The notes: generated by a model not told the origin, from the letters alone. Counted from the first letter of the stretch, positions 1 to 9,618 are shown. The stretch is DNA of 64,000 nt from Leifsonia sp. CL147 (GCF_900114565.1 NZ_FOTM01000008.1:84442-148441), one strand, 5' to 3'. A program made the numbers and translations.

Positions 1-456
1 GTCGATCATCCGCTGAGTCCGGGTCTTCGGGCCTTCGCTGATGAGAACCACGCCGCCACGGCCCGTCGCACGGTAGACCGCGTCCTGGGTCTTGCCGTTC
101 ACGGCCACCGGCATTTCGGAGCCGCGCCAGCTGCGCTTCAGCGACGATCGCAGGACGGCGCCGACCGCACCCGGCTGTCCCTCGATCTGCGAGTAGGCGG
201 CACGTTCGGCGCGGCGGCCGAGGATGATGAGCGCCAGAAGGAGGCCGGCGAGGACGCCGGCGAGGATCCACAGCACCATGGTGAAGACGTTGCCGCCGGA
301 GAGGAGCACCGCCACCAGAACGCCGAGGACGATCGGCAAGGCAGCCCCGAAGGCGATGTAGAGCACCGCGCGGTCGTCGTACCGGCGGGTCATCTGGAAC
401 ACCTGCCACATCTGCTTCAGACGGCCGGGCTCCTTGGTGGACTTGTCCTTTGCCAT
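1..456 (-). CDS. DUF4191 family membrane protein (3' end outside window)
   Basis: The first 152 codons of a minus-strand gene are present and the stop lies beyond base 1. The product starts MAKDKSTKEPGRLKQMW and has two adjacent hydrophobic segments at about residues 30-53 and 58-80, followed by a soluble part with basic residues. This is the layout of the actinobacterial DUF4191 family, small membrane proteins of unknown function commonly found next to lipA. It lies downstream of lipB-lipA on the same strand with a gap of about 130 bases, so it may be co-transcribed. The ATG at 454-456 is the first start codon in frame. Function is unknown; the family call rests on recall of the sequence pattern and the neighbourhood. 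Confidence 0.75.
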   Translation of the reverse strand, partial: MAKDKSTKEPGRLKQMWQVFQMTRRYDDRAVLYIAFGAALPIVLGVLVAVLLSGGNVFTMVLWILAGVLAGLLLALIILGRRAERAAYSQIEGQPGAVGAVLRSSLKRSWRGSEMPVAVNGKTQDAVYRATGRGGVVLISEGPKTRTQRMID

Positions 457-585
457 AGGTCCAAGGATACCGGCACTGCAGGGTTCCAGACGACTCAGTC
501 GATGCTCGTCCACGCCTCGCCCGCCGCTCGTTCGTGACGGGTCCGCGACGGGCCCGCGCGGCGTGCTTCTGGAGGCGGCCGACCC

Positions 586-1575
586 TTAGGAGACCGCCTG
601 CGCGAACCCGAGCGACGCGTCGGCCAGGTGACGCAGCTCGTCCGGCACCGGCCGTCCCTTCGCCTGCATCGACTGCGCCCACAGACGTCCCGCCCGGTAC
701 GACGAACGCACCAGCGGGCCGGCGAGGACGCCCAGGAAGCCGATCTCCTCCGCTTCCTCCTTGAGCTCGACGAATTCGTCCGGGTGAACCCAGCGCGCCA
801 CGGGAAGGTGGCGCGGGCTCGGCCGCAGGTACTGGGTGATCGTGATGATGTCCGTCCCGGCGTCGTGCAGGTCGCGCAGCGCTGTGCTGACCTCGTGACG
901 CTCCTCGCCCATCCCGAGGATCAGATTGGACTTGGTGATCAGCCCGGCCGCGCGGCCCTGGGTGAGCACATCGAGCGAGCGCTCGTACCGGAAGGCCGGC
1001 CGGATGCGCTTGAAGATCCGGGGGACCGTCTCGACGTTGTGGGCGAAGACCTCGGGCTCGGCCGAGAACACCTCGGCCAGGTGCCGCGGGTTGCCCGAGA
1101 AGTCGGGCACCAGGATCTCGACGCCGGTGCCGGGCGACTGCCGGTGGATCTCCCGGATCGTCTCCGCATAGAGCCAGGAGCCTTCGTCCTCCAGGTCGTC
1201 CCGGGCGACCCCCGTGACGGTGGCGTATCGAAGGCCCATCCGCTCCACCGACTCGCCGACGCGGCGCGGCTCGTCGCGGTCGAACTCGGCCGGCTTCCCC
1301 GTGTCGATCTGGCAGAAGTCGCAGCGCCGCGTGCATTGCGAGCCGCCGATCAGGAACGTCGCCTCGCGATCCTCCCAGCATTCGTAGATGTTGGGGCAGC
1401 CGGCCTCCTGGCAGACGGTGTGGAGGTCCTCGGACTTCACCAGGCTCTGCAGCTGCCGGTACTCCGGCCCCATCTTCGCCTTGGTCTTGATCCACGCGGG
1501 CTTGCGCTCGATCGGCGTCTCGGCGTTGCGGATCTCCAGGCGCAGCATGCGGCGCCCTTCGGGTGCGGCGCTCAT
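586..1575 (-). CDS. lipA: Lipoyl synthase LipA
   Basis: LipA is a radical SAM enzyme that inserts two sulfurs into protein-bound octanoyl groups to make lipoyl cofactors. The 329-residue product carries both iron-sulfur cluster motifs: C55-x4-C60-x5-C66 for the auxiliary cluster and C81-x3-C85-x2-C88 for the SAM cluster. RSSYRAG near the C terminus supplies the serine that ligates the auxiliary cluster. The ATG at 1573-1575 overlaps the lipB stop as ATGA, so the two genes are translationally coupled. The frame stays open upstream to 1848, but that part only mirrors lipB and is not used. The cofactor serves E2 proteins such as the sucB product encoded nearby. Confidence 0.97.
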   Translation of the reverse strand: MSAAPEGRRMLRLEIRNAETPIERKPAWIKTKAKMGPEYRQLQSLVKSEDLHTVCQEAGCPNIYECWEDREATFLIGGSQCTRRCDFCQIDTGKPAEFDRDEPRRVGESVERMGLRYATVTGVARDDLEDEGSWLYAETIREIHRQSPGTGVEILVPDFSGNPRHLAEVFSAEPEVFAHNVETVPRIFKRIRPAFRYERSLDVLTQGRAAGLITKSNLILGMGEERHEVSTALRDLHDAGTDIITITQYLRPSPRHLPVARWVHPDEFVELKEEAEEIGFLGVLAGPLVRSSYRAGRLWAQSMQAKGRPVPDELRHLADASLGFAQAVS

Positions 1576-2231
1576 GCGACGGCCTCCGCTGCGGTGAACT
1601 CCAGATCGAAGGCCTCGATCACGAGGGGAGCCACGTCCTGGGGAGTCACCGTGCGGCCGAGGACGCGCGAGATCGTCGTGACCCCGGCGTCCCGGATGCC
1701 GCACGCCACGATGTGGTCGTAGGCGTCGAGGCTGTTCGAGCAGTTCAGCGCGAACCCGTGCATGGTCACGCCTTCGGCGACGCGGAGGCCGATGGCGGCG
1801 ATCTTCTCGTCCTGCTCGGCTCCCGGGTTGTGCTCCGGCAGCATCCACACGCCGGACCGGCCTTCGACCTGCACTCCCGTCACGCCCACGCGGGCGAGCA
1901 CATCGATCAGGACGCGCTCGAGCGAGCGGACGTAGCCGACGACGTCGATGGGTTCATGGAGGCGGACGATCGGGTACCCCACGAGCTGCCCCGGCCCGTG
2001 CCAGGTGATCTTGCCACCGCGGTCGGAGTCGACGACGGGCGTGCCGTCGGTCGGACGTTCGTCCGGGGAGGTCCGCTTGCCCGCGGTGTACACCGGCGGG
2101 TGCTCGAGGAGGATGACGGTATCGGGCGCCTGGCCTGCGACGACAGCGGCGTGCACGGCACGCTGCTGCTGAAGGGCCTCGAGATACGGCACGGAGTTGG
2201 CGCTTAGCCCCGTGACGTCATACGTGGTCAC
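1572..2231 (-). CDS. lipB: Octanoyltransferase LipB
   Basis: LipB moves octanoyl groups from acyl carrier protein to lipoyl-domain lysines and supplies the substrate for LipA. The 219-residue product has the substrate-binding region [16 protein letters not shown] (72-87), the catalytic lysine K143 in DEKIAAIG and the nucleophile C177 in HIVACGIRD. The start at 2231 ([10 protein letters not shown]) fits the usual length of this family. Its last four bases overlap lipA. It diverges from the pseudokinase gene, leaving about 120 bases for two promoters. Confidence 0.96.
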   Translation of the reverse strand: MTTYDVTGLSANSVPYLEALQQQRAVHAAVVAGQAPDTVILLEHPPVYTAGKRTSPDERPTDGTPVVDSDRGGKITWHGPGQLVGYPIVRLHEPIDVVGYVRSLERVLIDVLARVGVTGVQVEGRSGVWMLPEHNPGAEQDEKIAAIGLRVAEGVTMHGFALNCSNSLDAYDHIVACGIRDAGVTTISRVLGRTVTPQDVAPLVIEAFDLEFTAAEAVA

Positions 2232-2349
2232 CGGGTCAGTCTATGCGCGCGACCCGGTCGCTGCTCACACCTCGGCCGACGGGCGAGTTCTCCACCGGTT
2301 TTCCCGTCCGGCCCGGTCGCGCACGCTGGTCCGATGTGATGGATGCGTG

Positions 2350-3864
2350 ATGCCGTCTTGCCTGTCCTCCCGTCCCTCCACCGCCACCCCAGCGGAACTC
2401 CTGCGCGTCGCGCGGGTGCTCGCCGATTCCGAAGGGTGGGAGGCGAGTGCGACCGCCGGCGGTGCCCCGGAGGACCGGCCGGGCGAAGGGCGGATCGTCG
2501 TATCGGGAGGGGCGCTTCCCGGGCGGGGGGTGCTCCGGGTGCGGGAGGCGGACCCTGTGGTGTGGCCGCCACGGGATGTGCTCGCCCGGCGAGCGGCAGG
2601 GAGCGAGCATGTGATCGCCGTGCTGTCCGAGGTCGGCACCCGGAGGATCCGCGGGCGCGAGGTGGATGCGGTGGTCCTCGCTCATGCGGATGGGGGAGAC
2701 CTGGCTCAGCTCCTCCAGCGACGCAGAGGCCTTCGCGGAGGGGAGGCCGCGACGATCCTCCTCGGGGTGGCCGCAGGACTGGCCGCATTGCATACGGGCG
2801 GCTGGGCGAGTCCCGAGCTGTCGCCGTCCGGCATCGTCTTCGGCGGCGACGGCTGTCCGGCCCTCGACCTTCTCGACGGCGTGGTGAGGTCTGAACCGGC
2901 CGCTGTGGTCGCCGATGCGGATGCGTTCTATGCGCTCGCCAGGATGCTCTCGCTGCGTGTGGTGGACGGTACCGGGATGGTGCTGCTGTCAGCCGTCGAG
3001 AAGGGCTTGCGCGTGGGTCGCTGGGAGGCGGTCGAAGCGTCCGTGCTTTCGGCCATCGCCCCTGAGCCGGTCGGTCTTGCGGGGGACCGCGCCGGCCTCG
3101 GAGGCGTCACGGCCCCGCGGACACGGGAAGCACCGGGTCGCCGGAGGCGGAGCCGGAGCGCGAAACCCGTCGGCAGGCCGGCATCGGCCATCGGGGTGGT
3201 CATGGACTTCCTGGACGATCAGCCGATCCGGGAATCGGCGCGACGCGTCGGTGCCTGGGTCCGGCGCCGGCCGATGGTCGTCGTGGCGGGCGCGGTTCCG
3301 ATCGCGCTGGCGCTCGCCGCTGCGGTCCTGCTGCCCGGGTCGCCCTCCGCGGGAGCGCCCGCTGCGGGTGTTACGCCCGCGAATTCGCCTGGAGTGTCGG
3401 CGCATCCGAGCGAGGGCGGCGCGCCCACGGTGAGGCCCACGGTGAGGCCCACCCGCGAGAGCGGGCCGGCCTCATCGGCCCAGCCGACCGGAACTGCTGC
3501 TGGTGCTGCCGGGACCGCGCCGGCTCCGGCCGTGGGCGGCGACGATCCCGTGGATGCCGCGCGCGACGCCCTCCGGTCGCGCCACGACTGCTTCGTGGCC
3601 CGGCCGGCGACGAGCTCCTGCCTGGCGGACATCCTGGACGGCGCATCGGCGTTCGCCGAGCAGGAGGCTGCTGCGCTCGGTTCGCCGGGAGCGGACGGCG
3701 CCCGGGACTACACCGGCGCCCGGTTCTCCCTGCTGGAGCGGTGGGGCGCCGCCGCGCTGGTGAATGTCGTCCCGGATGCGGCGCGGACGCCGGAAAGCGA
3801 ACCGGCCTCGCTCTTACTGGTGAAGAGCGAGGCCGGATGGCGCTTGCGGGCGGTGTTCCCGTGA
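2350..3864 (+). CDS. Single-pass membrane pseudokinase-like protein
   Basis: The 504-residue product resembles a degenerate Ser/Thr kinase. A helical segment rich in Ala/Gly (130-150) leads into SPELSPSGIVF (154-164), which aligns with the HRDLKPSNIL catalytic loop. The HRD, catalytic lysine and asparagine are all missing. The DFG position reads LDLLDG. A basic stretch precedes one membrane helix at about 309-329. A Pro/Thr-rich linker containing VRPTVRPT follows, then a C-terminal extracytoplasmic domain with two cysteines (C-F-V-A-R-P-A-T-S-S-C). ATG 2350 is chosen because starts farther upstream run into the lipB promoter region; GTG 2347 is also possible. Its 3' end contains a perfect hairpin used by convergent sucB. 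Likely a signalling or scaffold protein; the partner is unknown. Confidence 0.7.
   Translation: MPSCLSSRPSTATPAELLRVARVLADSEGWEASATAGGAPEDRPGEGRIVVSGGALPGRGVLRVREADPVVWPPRDVLARRAAGSEHVIAVLSEVGTRRIRGREVDAVVLAHADGGDLAQLLQRRRGLRGGEAATILLGVAAGLAALHTGGWASPELSPSGIVFGGDGCPALDLLDGVVRSEPAAVVADADAFYALARMLSLRVVDGTGMVLLSAVEKGLRVGRWEAVEASVLSAIAPEPVGLAGDRAGLGGVTAPRTREAPGRRRRSRSAKPVGRPASAIGVVMDFLDDQPIRESARRVGAWVRRRPMVVVAGAVPIALALAAAVLLPGSPSAGAPAAGVTPANSPGVSAHPSEGGAPTVRPTVRPTRESGPASSAQPTGTAAGAAGTAPAPAVGGDDPVDAARDALRSRHDCFVARPATSSCLADILDGASAFAEQEAAALGSPGADGARDYTGARFSLLERWGAAALVNVVPDAARTPESEPASLLLVKSEAGWRLRAVFP
3802..3836 (-). terminator. Intrinsic terminator for sucB, embedded in the convergent gene
   Basis: A perfect 14-bp inverted repeat (3802-3815 and 3823-3836) encloses a 7-base loop. 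Read on the minus strand it lies 34 bases beyond the sucB stop and is followed by a T-containing stretch (TTCGCTTT). It lies wholly inside the last codons of the plus-strand pseudokinase gene. Confidence 0.65.
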
Positions 3865-3869
3865 CGGGG

Positions 3870-5429
3870 TCAGAGACCGAGGTTGCCCTCGAAGTTCCCG
3901 CCCTCGAGGCGGTTCTTCACCGCGACGAGGAACCGGGCCGCGTCGGCGCCGTCCACGATGCGGTGGTCGTAGGACAGGGCCAGGTACACCGTCGACCGGA
4001 TCGCGATGGAGTCGGTCCCGTCGGCCGATACCACGACCGGCTTCTTCGACACGATGCCGGTGCCGAGGATCGCGACCTGCGGGAGGAAGACGAGCGGAGT
4101 GTCGAACAGGGCGCCGCGCGAACCGGTGTTGGTCACCGTGAAGGTACCGCCCGCGAGCTCGTCCGGCTTGAGCCGGTTGTCGCGGGTGCGCTCGGCCAGG
4201 TCGGCGATCTCCTTCGCGAGGCTGGCGAGGTCGAGATCCGAGGCGTTCCGCACCACCGGGGTGAGCAGGCCGCGCTCGGTGTCCACGGCGATCGAGATGT
4301 TCTCGTGGTCCGGGTACACGATGCTGTCGCCGTCCACCGTCGCGTTGACGACGGGGTAGCTCTTCAGCGCCTCGGCAGCGGCCAGGGTAAAGAACGGCAG
4401 GAAGGAGAGCTTGACGCCGGTCTTGGCGAGGAAGTCGCCCTTCACGCGGTCGCGCAGCGCAGCGACCTTCGTGACATCGACCTCGACCACGCTGGTGAGC
4501 TGCGCGGTCGACTGCATCGACACGACGGCGCGTTCGGCCACGACCTTGCGCAGGCGGGACATCGGCTGCGTGGTACCGCGGAGCGGCGAGACGGGTGCGA
4601 CAGGAGCAGCGGCGGGGGCGCCGGCCGCTTCCGGGGCGGGCGCGGCAGCCGAGAGGATGTCCTCCTTGCGGATGCGTCCGCCGACACCGGTTCCCGTCAC
4701 GGTCGAGAGATCGACGCCCTGCTCGTTCGCCAGCTTGCGGACGATCGGGGTCACATAGCCGGCGTTGCCGGCGTGCGCGCCGCCCGAGGGGGCGGCAGCG
4801 GCCTGGGCCGGAGCCGGAGCCGGTGGAGCGGCCGGGGCGGGTGCGGTCTGGGAAGGAGCCGGTGCGGCAGCCGCAGGTGCGGCCGGAGCCTGCTGAGCGG
4901 GCGCGGCAGGGGCCGGAGTCGTCTCGGCCGTCTCGGCCGGGGCGGCCGGGGCGGCCTGTGCGGGAGCCGGAGCCTCCTGAACAGGGGCAGGGGCGGCCTG
5001 TGCGGCGGGCGCCTCCTGCTGGGCCGGAGCGGCCTGCGCGGGCGCCTGCTGCGCGGGAGCAGCCTGCGCGGGCGCAGCCTCGGCGGGTGCAGCCTGCTGC
5101 GCGGGCGCAGCCTCGGCCGGTGCGGCTGGTGCGGCCTCTGCCGGAGCGGCCTCGGCCGCGGGCGCGGCCGGCGCCCCGGCGCCTGCGCCGGAGCCGTCAC
5201 CGATCGTCACGAGCGCGGTCCCCACCTCGACGGTCTCGTCCTCCTGCACCAGGATCGCCTCGATGACGCCGGCGACCGGCGACGGGATCTCGGTGTCGAC
5301 CTTGTCGGTCGAGACTTCGAGCAGGGGCTCGTCCACCTCGACACGGTCGCCAACGTTCTTCAGCCAGCGTGTGACCGTGCCTTCCGTGACGCTCTCGCCG
5401 AGCGCCGGGAGGCTGACGGATTCGCTCAT
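3870..5429 (-). CDS. sucB: 2-oxoglutarate dehydrogenase E2 (dihydrolipoamide succinyltransferase)
   Basis: This is the E2 acyltransferase of a 2-oxoacid dehydrogenase complex. The 519-residue product has one lipoyl domain (about 1-75, lipoylated K43 in [10 protein letters not shown]). A very long Ala/Pro/Gln linker (about 80-215) follows, then an E3-binding domain starting at [14 protein letters not shown]. The catalytic domain ends with [16 protein letters not shown], which contains the active-site His and Asp. E2 proteins of this class serve 2-oxoglutarate and sometimes pyruvate dehydrogenase; the substrate cannot be fixed from sequence. It follows lpdA (E3) on the same strand, separated by a hairpin. 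A clear GAAGGAGAG ribosome site precedes ATG 5429. K43 is the expected substrate of LipB/LipA. Confidence 0.9.
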   Translation of the reverse strand: MSESVSLPALGESVTEGTVTRWLKNVGDRVEVDEPLLEVSTDKVDTEIPSPVAGVIEAILVQEDETVEVGTALVTIGDGSGAGAGAPAAPAAEAAPAEAAPAAPAEAAPAQQAAPAEAAPAQAAPAQQAPAQAAPAQQEAPAAQAAPAPVQEAPAPAQAAPAAPAETAETTPAPAAPAQQAPAAPAAAAPAPSQTAPAPAAPPAPAPAQAAAAPSGGAHAGNAGYVTPIVRKLANEQGVDLSTVTGTGVGGRIRKEDILSAAAPAPEAAGAPAAAPVAPVSPLRGTTQPMSRLRKVVAERAVVSMQSTAQLTSVVEVDVTKVAALRDRVKGDFLAKTGVKLSFLPFFTLAAAEALKSYPVVNATVDGDSIVYPDHENISIAVDTERGLLTPVVRNASDLDLASLAKEIADLAERTRDNRLKPDELAGGTFTVTNTGSRGALFDTPLVFLPQVAILGTGIVSKKPVVVSADGTDSIAIRSTVYLALSYDHRIVDGADAARFLVAVKNRLEGGNFEGNLGL

Positions 5430-5471
5430 GAGCTTCTCTCCTTCAAACCTGATCGTTCAGTAGCTTATTGC

Positions 5472-5500
5472 AGCCGGGTCCGCACGGCGCGGACCCGGCT
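5472..5500 (-). terminator. Hairpin between lpdA and sucB
   Basis: A perfect 12-bp stem (5472-5483 and 5489-5500) with a 5-base loop starts 8 bases after the lpdA stop. There is no clear T-run on the minus strand. It may act as a partial terminator or RNA processing site that sets E3:E2 ratios. Confidence 0.5.
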
Positions 5501-5507
5501 GATGGTC

Positions 5508-6881
5508 CTAGAGGGTGTGCAGCGGCTTCCCCGCGAGGTACAGGAAGGCCTCGCCGAGCGACTCGTTCTGCGTCGGGTGCGCGTGGATGAGCGGCGCGAT
5601 GTCCTCCGGGTACGCCTCCCAGTTCACGACCAGCTGCGCCTCGCCGATGAGCTCGCCGACGCGGGCGCCGATCATGTGCACGCCGACCACGGGGCCGTCG
5701 TTCACCCGCACGACCTTCACCGAGCCGTTGGTGCCGATGATCTCGCTGCGGGCGTTGCCGGCGAGGCTGTAGTCGTAGCTGGTGACGCTGTCAGCACCAT
5801 ACTTCTCGGCGGCCTTCGCCTCGGTCAGGCCGATGGAGGCGACCTCCGGGTCGCAGTACGTGACCTTCGGGATGTTGACGTCGGGGATCACGATCGGGTT
5901 GAGGCCGGCGATCTCCTCGGCGACGAAGATGCCCTGCTGGAACCCGCGGTGCGCGAGCTGGAGGCCGGGGACGATGTCGCCGACGGCGTAGACGCCGGGG
6001 ATGTTCGTGGCGAGGCGCTCGTCGGTGATGACGAAGCCGCGGTCCATGGTGACCCCGACCTCGTCGAAGCCGAGACCGGCGGTCAGCGGGCCACGGCCGA
6101 CGGCGACGAGCAGCAGATCGGCCTCGACGGTGTCGCCGTTCTCGAGGGTGACGACCACGCCGTTCTCGTTCTGGGTGACTCCCTGGAAACGGATGCCCAG
6201 GCGGTAGTCGATGCCGCGACGGCGGAACGCGCGCTCCAGCGACTTGCTGATCGACTCGTCCTCGTTCGGGACCAGGTGGGGCAGCGCCTCGATGATGGTG
6301 ACGTCCGCGCCGAACGACTTCCAGACGCTGGCGAACTCCACGCCGATCACGCCGCCGCCGAGGACGGCGACCTTGTTCGGCACGAAGTCGAGCTCGAGGG
6401 CCTGCTCGCTGGTGATCACGCGACCGCCGAGCTCGAGACCCGGGAGCGAGCGCGAGTAGGAACCCGTGGCGAGGATGATGTTCTTGCCCACGATGGTGTT
6501 CTCACCGACCTGGACGGTGGTGGGGGAGGTGAGACGGCCTTCGCCCTCGATCACCGTGATGCCGCGGGACTTGACCAGGCCCTGCAGGCCCTTGTACTTC
6601 TTGGCGACGATCCCCTGGCGGTACTCGGTCACGCCGTTGATGTCGACGCCCTGGAGCTGGGTCACGATGCCGTACTTCGACGACTCGCGCGAATAGTCCG
6701 CGACCTCGGCCGCGTGCAGCAGCGCCTTGGTGGGGACACACCCTCGGTGGAGGCAGGTGCCACCGACCTTGTCCTTCTCGATCATGCCGACGGTGAAACC
6801 GAGCTCGGCCGCACGCAGCGCCGCTGCGTAGCCTCCACTCCCACCGCCGAGCACCACAATGTCAAAGTTCTGCTCAGACAC
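5508..6881 (-). CDS. lpdA: Dihydrolipoyl dehydrogenase (E3)
   Basis: E3 reoxidises dihydrolipoamide on E2 proteins using FAD and NAD+. The 457-residue product begins with an FAD-binding GxGxxG motif (VVLGGGSGGYAA). It has the redox disulfide C43-x4-C48 in GGTCLHRGCVPTKA and a second nucleotide-binding motif in AVLGGGVIGVEFAS. The C-terminal HAHPTQNESLGEAF provides the catalytic His-Glu pair. Length and motifs are canonical. It lies upstream of sucB and downstream of pepA on the same strand, so it serves the adjacent E2 and probably other lipoyl complexes. Confidence 0.96.
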   Translation of the reverse strand: MSEQNFDIVVLGGGSGGYAAALRAAELGFTVGMIEKDKVGGTCLHRGCVPTKALLHAAEVADYSRESSKYGIVTQLQGVDINGVTEYRQGIVAKKYKGLQGLVKSRGITVIEGEGRLTSPTTVQVGENTIVGKNIILATGSYSRSLPGLELGGRVITSEQALELDFVPNKVAVLGGGVIGVEFASVWKSFGADVTIIEALPHLVPNEDESISKSLERAFRRRGIDYRLGIRFQGVTQNENGVVVTLENGDTVEADLLLVAVGRGPLTAGLGFDEVGVTMDRGFVITDERLATNIPGVYAVGDIVPGLQLAHRGFQQGIFVAEEIAGLNPIVIPDVNIPKVTYCDPEVASIGLTEAKAAEKYGADSVTSYDYSLAGNARSEIIGTNGSVKVVRVNDGPVVGVHMIGARVGELIGEAQLVVNWEAYPEDIAPLIHAHPTQNESLGEAFLYLAGKPLHTL

Positions 6882-6954
6882 CCAGCTACTCCCTCGCGCA
6901 TCAGATCATGTGACACGATTGGCCGCCCAGAGGGTGGCTCCGGGAGACGTGTTG

Positions 6955-6976
6955 ATGGGCGGGATTTCCCGCCCAT
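6955..6976 (-). terminator. Hairpin downstream of pepA
   Basis: A 9-bp perfect stem (6955-6963 and 6968-6976) with a 4-base loop lies 10 bases after the pepA stop. No T-run follows, so the strength is uncertain. Confidence 0.45.
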
Positions 6977-6985
6977 ACGACCCTA

Positions 6986-8488
6986 CTACTTCCCGGAAAT
7001 GGTCTCGGCCAGACGGACGAGCGCGCGTACGCTGACCGCGGACGGGCCCTTCCCGGTGAAGCCGTACGGCGCCGGCGGGCTCTTCGCCGGCCCGGCGATG
7101 TCGAGGTGCGCCCAGGGGATGCGCGGCGCGTCGTCCTCCTCGCCTGTCCGCCCGACGAACTCCTGCAGGAACACCCCGGCGAGCAGGGCCCCGCCGGCCG
7201 TGTTCCCCGGGTTGGCGTTGGCGATGTCGGCGACATCCGAGTTGATGCTGGCGCGCAGCTCGCCCGGGAGCGGCAAGGGCCACAGCAGTTCGCCGGACTC
7301 CTTCCCTGCGGCCAGCACGTCGTCCACGAGCTCCTCCGAGCCCATCACGGCGGCGTACCGGGTGCCGAGCGCGACCATCGCGGCGCCGGTCAGGGTGGCC
7401 ACATCCACGATCGCATCCGGCTGCTCCTCGCTGGCGGCGACCAGGCCGTCGGCGAGCACCAGCCGTCCCTCCGCATCCGTGTTGAGCACCTCGACCGTGC
7501 GGCCGCCGCGGATCCGCAGCACGTCGTTGGGGCGGATCGCCGATCCGGAGGGCATGTTCTCGGCCAGGCAGAGCCACGCGGTGACGCGCACCGGCAGCGC
7601 CAGCCGAGCGACGGCCTGCACCACGCCGAGCACCGTGGCGGCCCCGGTCATGTCGTACTTCATCCCGACCATCCCACCCGCCGGCTTGAGCGAGAGTCCG
7701 CCGGAGTCGAAGGTGATGCCCTTGCCGACCAAGGCCAGGTGCCGGGTTGCGCCGTCGGGGGAGTAGGACACCTTCACCAGGCGCGGCGGGCGGGTGGAGC
7801 CCTGGCCGACGCCGAGGATGCCGCCGAAGCCGTCCGCAGCCAGCTGCTCCTCGTCCCAGACGGTGACCGTGAGGGGGAGGCCGGCGGCGACCTCGCGGGC
7901 ACGCTCCGCGAACGTCTCGGGATACAGGTCCAGCGGCGGAGTGTTCACCAGGTCCTTGACCAGCGCCGCAGCCTCGGCCACGGCCAGGGCCCGGGACACC
8001 AGCGCGTCCCCCTCGGCCGCCGGGGCGGAGCCGAGCACCTCGATGGTTGCGACGGGCTCCTTGATTCCCGCCCGGCTCTTCTCGCGGTACTCGGTGAAGG
8101 CGTACGCGCCGAGCGCCGCGCCCTCGAGCACCGCGCCGAGCTCGCCGTCCCGCTCGGCCGGAAGATCGATGGCCACCGCCGGGGTTCCGGCCAGCTGGCG
8201 GACAGCGCTGCCCGCGGCGTAGCGCAGGGCGTCCGCGCCGCCCTCCGGCAGTCCCACAACGGCGACCGACGGACCGCCGCTGCGCCCGGGCAGCCGCACC
8301 ACCTCATCCTTGCCGCCGCCGAACCCGACAGCGCGCAGCTGCTGCGCCAGCTCCTCCCGCCGGGCGCCCGACAGGACCGTGACGGTGTCGCGCGCGACAC
8401 GCGCCGCGACCACGATCACCTCGACGGGGTTGGCCGGGGAGGTCTCGGGGGAAGAGGCGTCGGTCAAGGTCAGCGCGGGAACGGTCAT
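6986..8488 (-). CDS. pepA: Leucyl aminopeptidase, M17 family
   Basis: This is a cytosolic metallo-aminopeptidase that removes N-terminal residues from peptides. The 500-residue product has the M17 metal-binding and catalytic core: VGKGITFDSGGLSLKP with the metal-binding lysine and aspartate, KYDMTGAATVLG, and the signature NTDAEGRL. The N-terminal half is the usual divergent M17 regulatory domain. ATG 8488 is followed by MTVPALTLTDASS and gives a typical length. It is divergent from the PAC2 gene. Confidence 0.93.
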   Translation of the reverse strand: MTVPALTLTDASSPETSPANPVEVIVVAARVARDTVTVLSGARREELAQQLRAVGFGGGKDEVVRLPGRSGGPSVAVVGLPEGGADALRYAAGSAVRQLAGTPAVAIDLPAERDGELGAVLEGAALGAYAFTEYREKSRAGIKEPVATIEVLGSAPAAEGDALVSRALAVAEAAALVKDLVNTPPLDLYPETFAERAREVAAGLPLTVTVWDEEQLAADGFGGILGVGQGSTRPPRLVKVSYSPDGATRHLALVGKGITFDSGGLSLKPAGGMVGMKYDMTGAATVLGVVQAVARLALPVRVTAWLCLAENMPSGSAIRPNDVLRIRGGRTVEVLNTDAEGRLVLADGLVAASEEQPDAIVDVATLTGAAMVALGTRYAAVMGSEELVDDVLAAGKESGELLWPLPLPGELRASINSDVADIANANPGNTAGGALLAGVFLQEFVGRTGEEDDAPRIPWAHLDIAGPAKSPPAPYGFTGKGPSAVSVRALVRLAETISGK

Positions 8489-8605
8489 GCCACGACCCTA
8501 ACGCGCAGTGGATGGGCTGCTCCGGCCAGGCGGAGCGCCCTGCGTGTTCGCTGTGGGCGTTCCGGGCGGGCGGCCTCATCCCTCATCGCGTGCCGGGGTC
8601 CGCTC

Positions 8606-8611
8606 TAGAGT
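8606..8611 (+). promoter_or_regulatory. -10 box of the leaderless PAC2 gene
   Basis: TAGAGT ends 6 bases before ATG 8618, placing the expected transcription start at the start codon. No ribosome-binding sequence precedes the ATG. Confidence 0.5.
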
Positions 8612-8617
8612 TGACAT

Positions 8618-9547
8618 ATGCGTGATCCCGGCGAACTCTTCGAGCTCAACCCGGCATTGGAGGTGCCGGAAGGGCTGCCGCTGGTCGCCGGCCTCACCGG
8701 CTTCGCCGATGCGGGTTCCGGAGTGAGCCAGCTGGGCACCTACCTCCTGGGCACCCTCGACAGCGAGGTGGTCGCCACCTTCGATGCGGACATCCTGCTC
8801 GACTACCGCGCGCGCCGCCCGATCATCTACTTCGACCAGGATCACCTGACCGACTACCAGCCCGCGACGCTCAAGCTGTACCTGGCGTACGACGAGCTGC
8901 GCCAGCCGTTCCTGCTGCTCTCCGGCTTCGAGCCGGACTTCCGCTGGGAGGCGTTCACGGACGCGGTTCTCGGCCTCATCGAGCGGTTCAAGGTGAAGAC
9001 GATCACGTGGGTGCACTCCATCCCGATGCCCGTCCCGCACACGCGCCCGATCGGTGTGACGGTGAGCGGCAACCGCACCGAGCTCATCGACTCCATGTCG
9101 ATCTGGAAGCCGCACACCCAGGTACCGGCGAACGCCCTCCACCTGCTCGAGTACCGCCTCCAGAAGCTGTCCTATCCCATCGCGGGCTTCATCCTGCTCA
9201 TCCCGCACTACCTCGCGGACACCGAGTACCCCGCCGCGGCCGTCGCGGCCCTCGACTCGATCAGCGCCGCGACCGGCCTGATCTTCCCGACCGACCGGCT
9301 GCGCCAGGAGGACAGGGACTTCGTCGCCAACATCGACGAGCAGGTCGCGGGCAACCCGGAGCTCGGGCGCCTGGTCGGCACCTTGGAGGAGCGGCACGAC
9401 TCCTATATGGAGGACACGCAGCTGCGTTCCCCGCTGACCGACAGCGACGGGGAGCTTCCCAGCGCGGACGAGATCGCCGCGGAGCTCGAGAACTTCCTGG
9501 CGTTCCGTCGCCACGGCGACGAGGAGAACGGGCGCGGCGAGCGCTGA
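8618..9547 (+). CDS. PAC2 family protein
   Basis: The 309-residue product matches the PAC2 family, named after proteasome assembly chaperone 2 and common in actinobacteria. Visible hallmarks are the N-terminal LVAGLTGFADAGSGVSQL, the VVATFDADILLDYRARRP segment, and the GVTVSGNRTELIDSMSIWKPHTQVP region. It is soluble, with no signal or membrane helix. The bacterial role is not established; a link to proteasome or protein quality control is only suggested by homology. It stands alone between pepA and the MFS gene and appears leaderless. Confidence 0.88.
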   Translation: MRDPGELFELNPALEVPEGLPLVAGLTGFADAGSGVSQLGTYLLGTLDSEVVATFDADILLDYRARRPIIYFDQDHLTDYQPATLKLYLAYDELRQPFLLLSGFEPDFRWEAFTDAVLGLIERFKVKTITWVHSIPMPVPHTRPIGVTVSGNRTELIDSMSIWKPHTQVPANALHLLEYRLQKLSYPIAGFILLIPHYLADTEYPAAAVAALDSISAATGLIFPTDRLRQEDRDFVANIDEQVAGNPELGRLVGTLEERHDSYMEDTQLRSPLTDSDGELPSADEIAAELENFLAFRRHGDEENGRGER

Positions 9548-9606
9548 GCGCACGCCGTCCCATCCGTCACCGCCCCGGCGTTCCGGAGCGCGTCCGCTGC
9601 CGGGCG

Positions 9607-9612
9607 TAGGAT
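9607..9612 (+). promoter_or_regulatory. -10 box of the leaderless MFS gene
   Basis: TAGGAT ends 6 bases before the GTG start at 9619, with no ribosome site between. Confidence 0.5.
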
Positions 9613-9618
9613 CGTCCG

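Noticed and set aside
1576..1848. N-terminal extension of lipA to 1848
   Set aside because: The extension overlaps lipB out of frame and lacks similarity to LipA; ATG 1575 is coupled to the lipB stop.
5000..5160. Repetitive DNA within sucB
   Set aside because: It encodes the Ala/Pro/Gln linker expected between lipoyl and binding domains of actinobacterial E2; a coding consequence, not a separate element.
3741..7766. A 1,341-codon plus-strand open frame
   Set aside because: It is the mirror of sucB, lpdA and pepA; the translation is rich in Arg/Asp/His/Gly low-complexity and has no domain. High GC produces such frames opposite real genes.
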